Part shown: piece by piece, positions 13,824 to 14,115 of the stretch
Position numbering within the stretch: the stretch's first letter is position 1
Layout: each line of letters begins with the position of its first letter
DNA from: JBOHNM01 sp050730675
GTDB lineage: Bacteria; Planctomycetota; Phycisphaerae; Phycisphaerales; UBA1924
Direction of reading: 5' to 3'
Length of the DNA: 14,115 nucleotides
Assembly (NCBI GenBank): GCA_050730675.1
Contig: JBOHNM010000111.1
Location: forward strand, 1-14,115
Translations under genes and position numbers: made by a program
Notes under the pieces: generated by a model
Seen by the model: only the letters and a program-made list of their open reading frames with translations
What the model was told of the DNA's origin: nothing
Databases searched by the model: none

Positions 13824-14115
13824 ATGAACGGCTGGTGGGTCACCGATGTGATCAATCTCCACGGTGTGCCCTTCCTGATCTCCTGGGTCTTCTGGATCAT
13901 TTTCTCGATCGTGCTGCACGAGTTGGCCCACGGCTGGGCCGCCATCCGCTGCGGCGACCGCACGCCGATCGAACTGGGCCACATGACCTGGAACCCCATC
14001 GTCCACATGGGCATCCCCAGCCTCGTGGTCTTCGCCATCGTCGGCATCACCTGGGGCGCCATGCCCGTCAACCCGGCCCGTTTCCGCGGCCGCTACGATG
14101 ACGCCTTCGTGGCCA
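13824..14115 (+). CDS. Site-2 protease (M50) family metallopeptidase, 3' end beyond the window
   Basis: The first 97 residues of an intramembrane zinc protease. HELAH at 32-36 is the HExxH zinc motif, embedded in the first hydrophobic span (about 16-38, FLISWVFWIIFSIVLHELAHGWAA), as in S2P relatives. A second span (about 67-85, IPSLVVFAIVGITWGAM) leads to MPVNPARFRG, a segment typical of the SREBP-protease-like, non-RseP branch that lacks an early PDZ domain. Such enzymes cut membrane-bound regulators; the substrate is unknown, and the distal zinc Asp lies outside the window. The ATG at 13824 has GGAG seven nt upstream. The frame is open to the last base. It is separated from rplT by a strong terminator, so it forms its own unit. 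Confidence 0.9.
   Translation, partial: MNGWWVTDVINLHGVPFLISWVFWIIFSIVLHELAHGWAAIRCGDRTPIELGHMTWNPIVHMGIPSLVVFAIVGITWGAMPVNPARFRGRYDDAFVA

Noticed and set aside
1..14115. CRISPR arrays, insertion sequences, integrases, attachment sites or prophage genes
   Set aside because: No spaced direct repeats, transposase or integrase motifs, or terminal inverted repeats were seen; base composition looks even throughout.

Overview
The window is GC-rich, densely packed chromosomal DNA. The best guess for its source is a planctomycete of the Phycisphaerae type. The main evidence is the first, partial gene, which ends in the paired 'LGG..G.DG....DDL..FL.QFF' repeats of the GC-type dockerin-like tail common in secreted proteins of that group. 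A second clue is the gene behind the ECF sigma factor, whose C-terminal half resembles the pseudopilin-like DUF1559 proteins that are abundant in Planctomycetes. This assignment rests on recognising family signatures, not on a database search. There are thirteen protein-coding genes and no tRNA, rRNA, CRISPR array, insertion sequence or prophage gene.

Layout, left to right. (1) 1-951 (+): C-terminal part of a secreted dockerin-tailed protein, followed by a strong terminator at 998-1023. (2) 1007-2961 (-): a TIM-barrel sugar-phosphate-isomerase-like gene and queG (epoxyqueuosine reductase), joined by a 4-nt stop/start overlap. (3) 3209-3442 (+): a small lipoprotein gene, divergent from the previous pair and convergent with the next run, with a hairpin at 3481-3519 in the convergent gap. 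(4) 9632-3553 (-): five genes in one direction and in this transcription order: apgM (phosphoglycerate mutase), a zinc-ribbon membrane protein, an M3 oligoendopeptidase, an ABC ATPase and an ABC-2 permease. (5) 9684-10745 (+): an arginase/agmatinase-family ureohydrolase, divergent from apgM. (6) 10850-12770 (+): an ECF sigma factor and a single-span membrane protein that looks like its regulatory partner. (7) 12902-13733 (+): rpmI and rplT, encoding ribosomal proteins bL35 and uL20-type bL20, ending at a near-perfect terminator. (8) 13824 to the window end (+): the start of a site-2-protease (M50) family metallopeptidase.

Most of this is housekeeping: tRNA modification, glycolysis, peptide turnover, export, polyamine or arginine metabolism, and ribosome assembly. 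The least ordinary locus is 10850-12770. There an ECF sigma factor is followed after 43 nt by a protein with a duplicated N-terminal cytoplasmic module (residues about 16-79 and 92-159), one membrane span, and a pseudopilin/DUF1559-like extracytoplasmic half. By position this protein is a candidate anti-sigma factor of unfamiliar architecture. Other points worth a look are a bL35 about 38 residues longer than usual, a structured rpmI-rplT spacer, a probably leaderless ureohydrolase mRNA, and an isomerase-like barrel that has lost several expected metal ligands.
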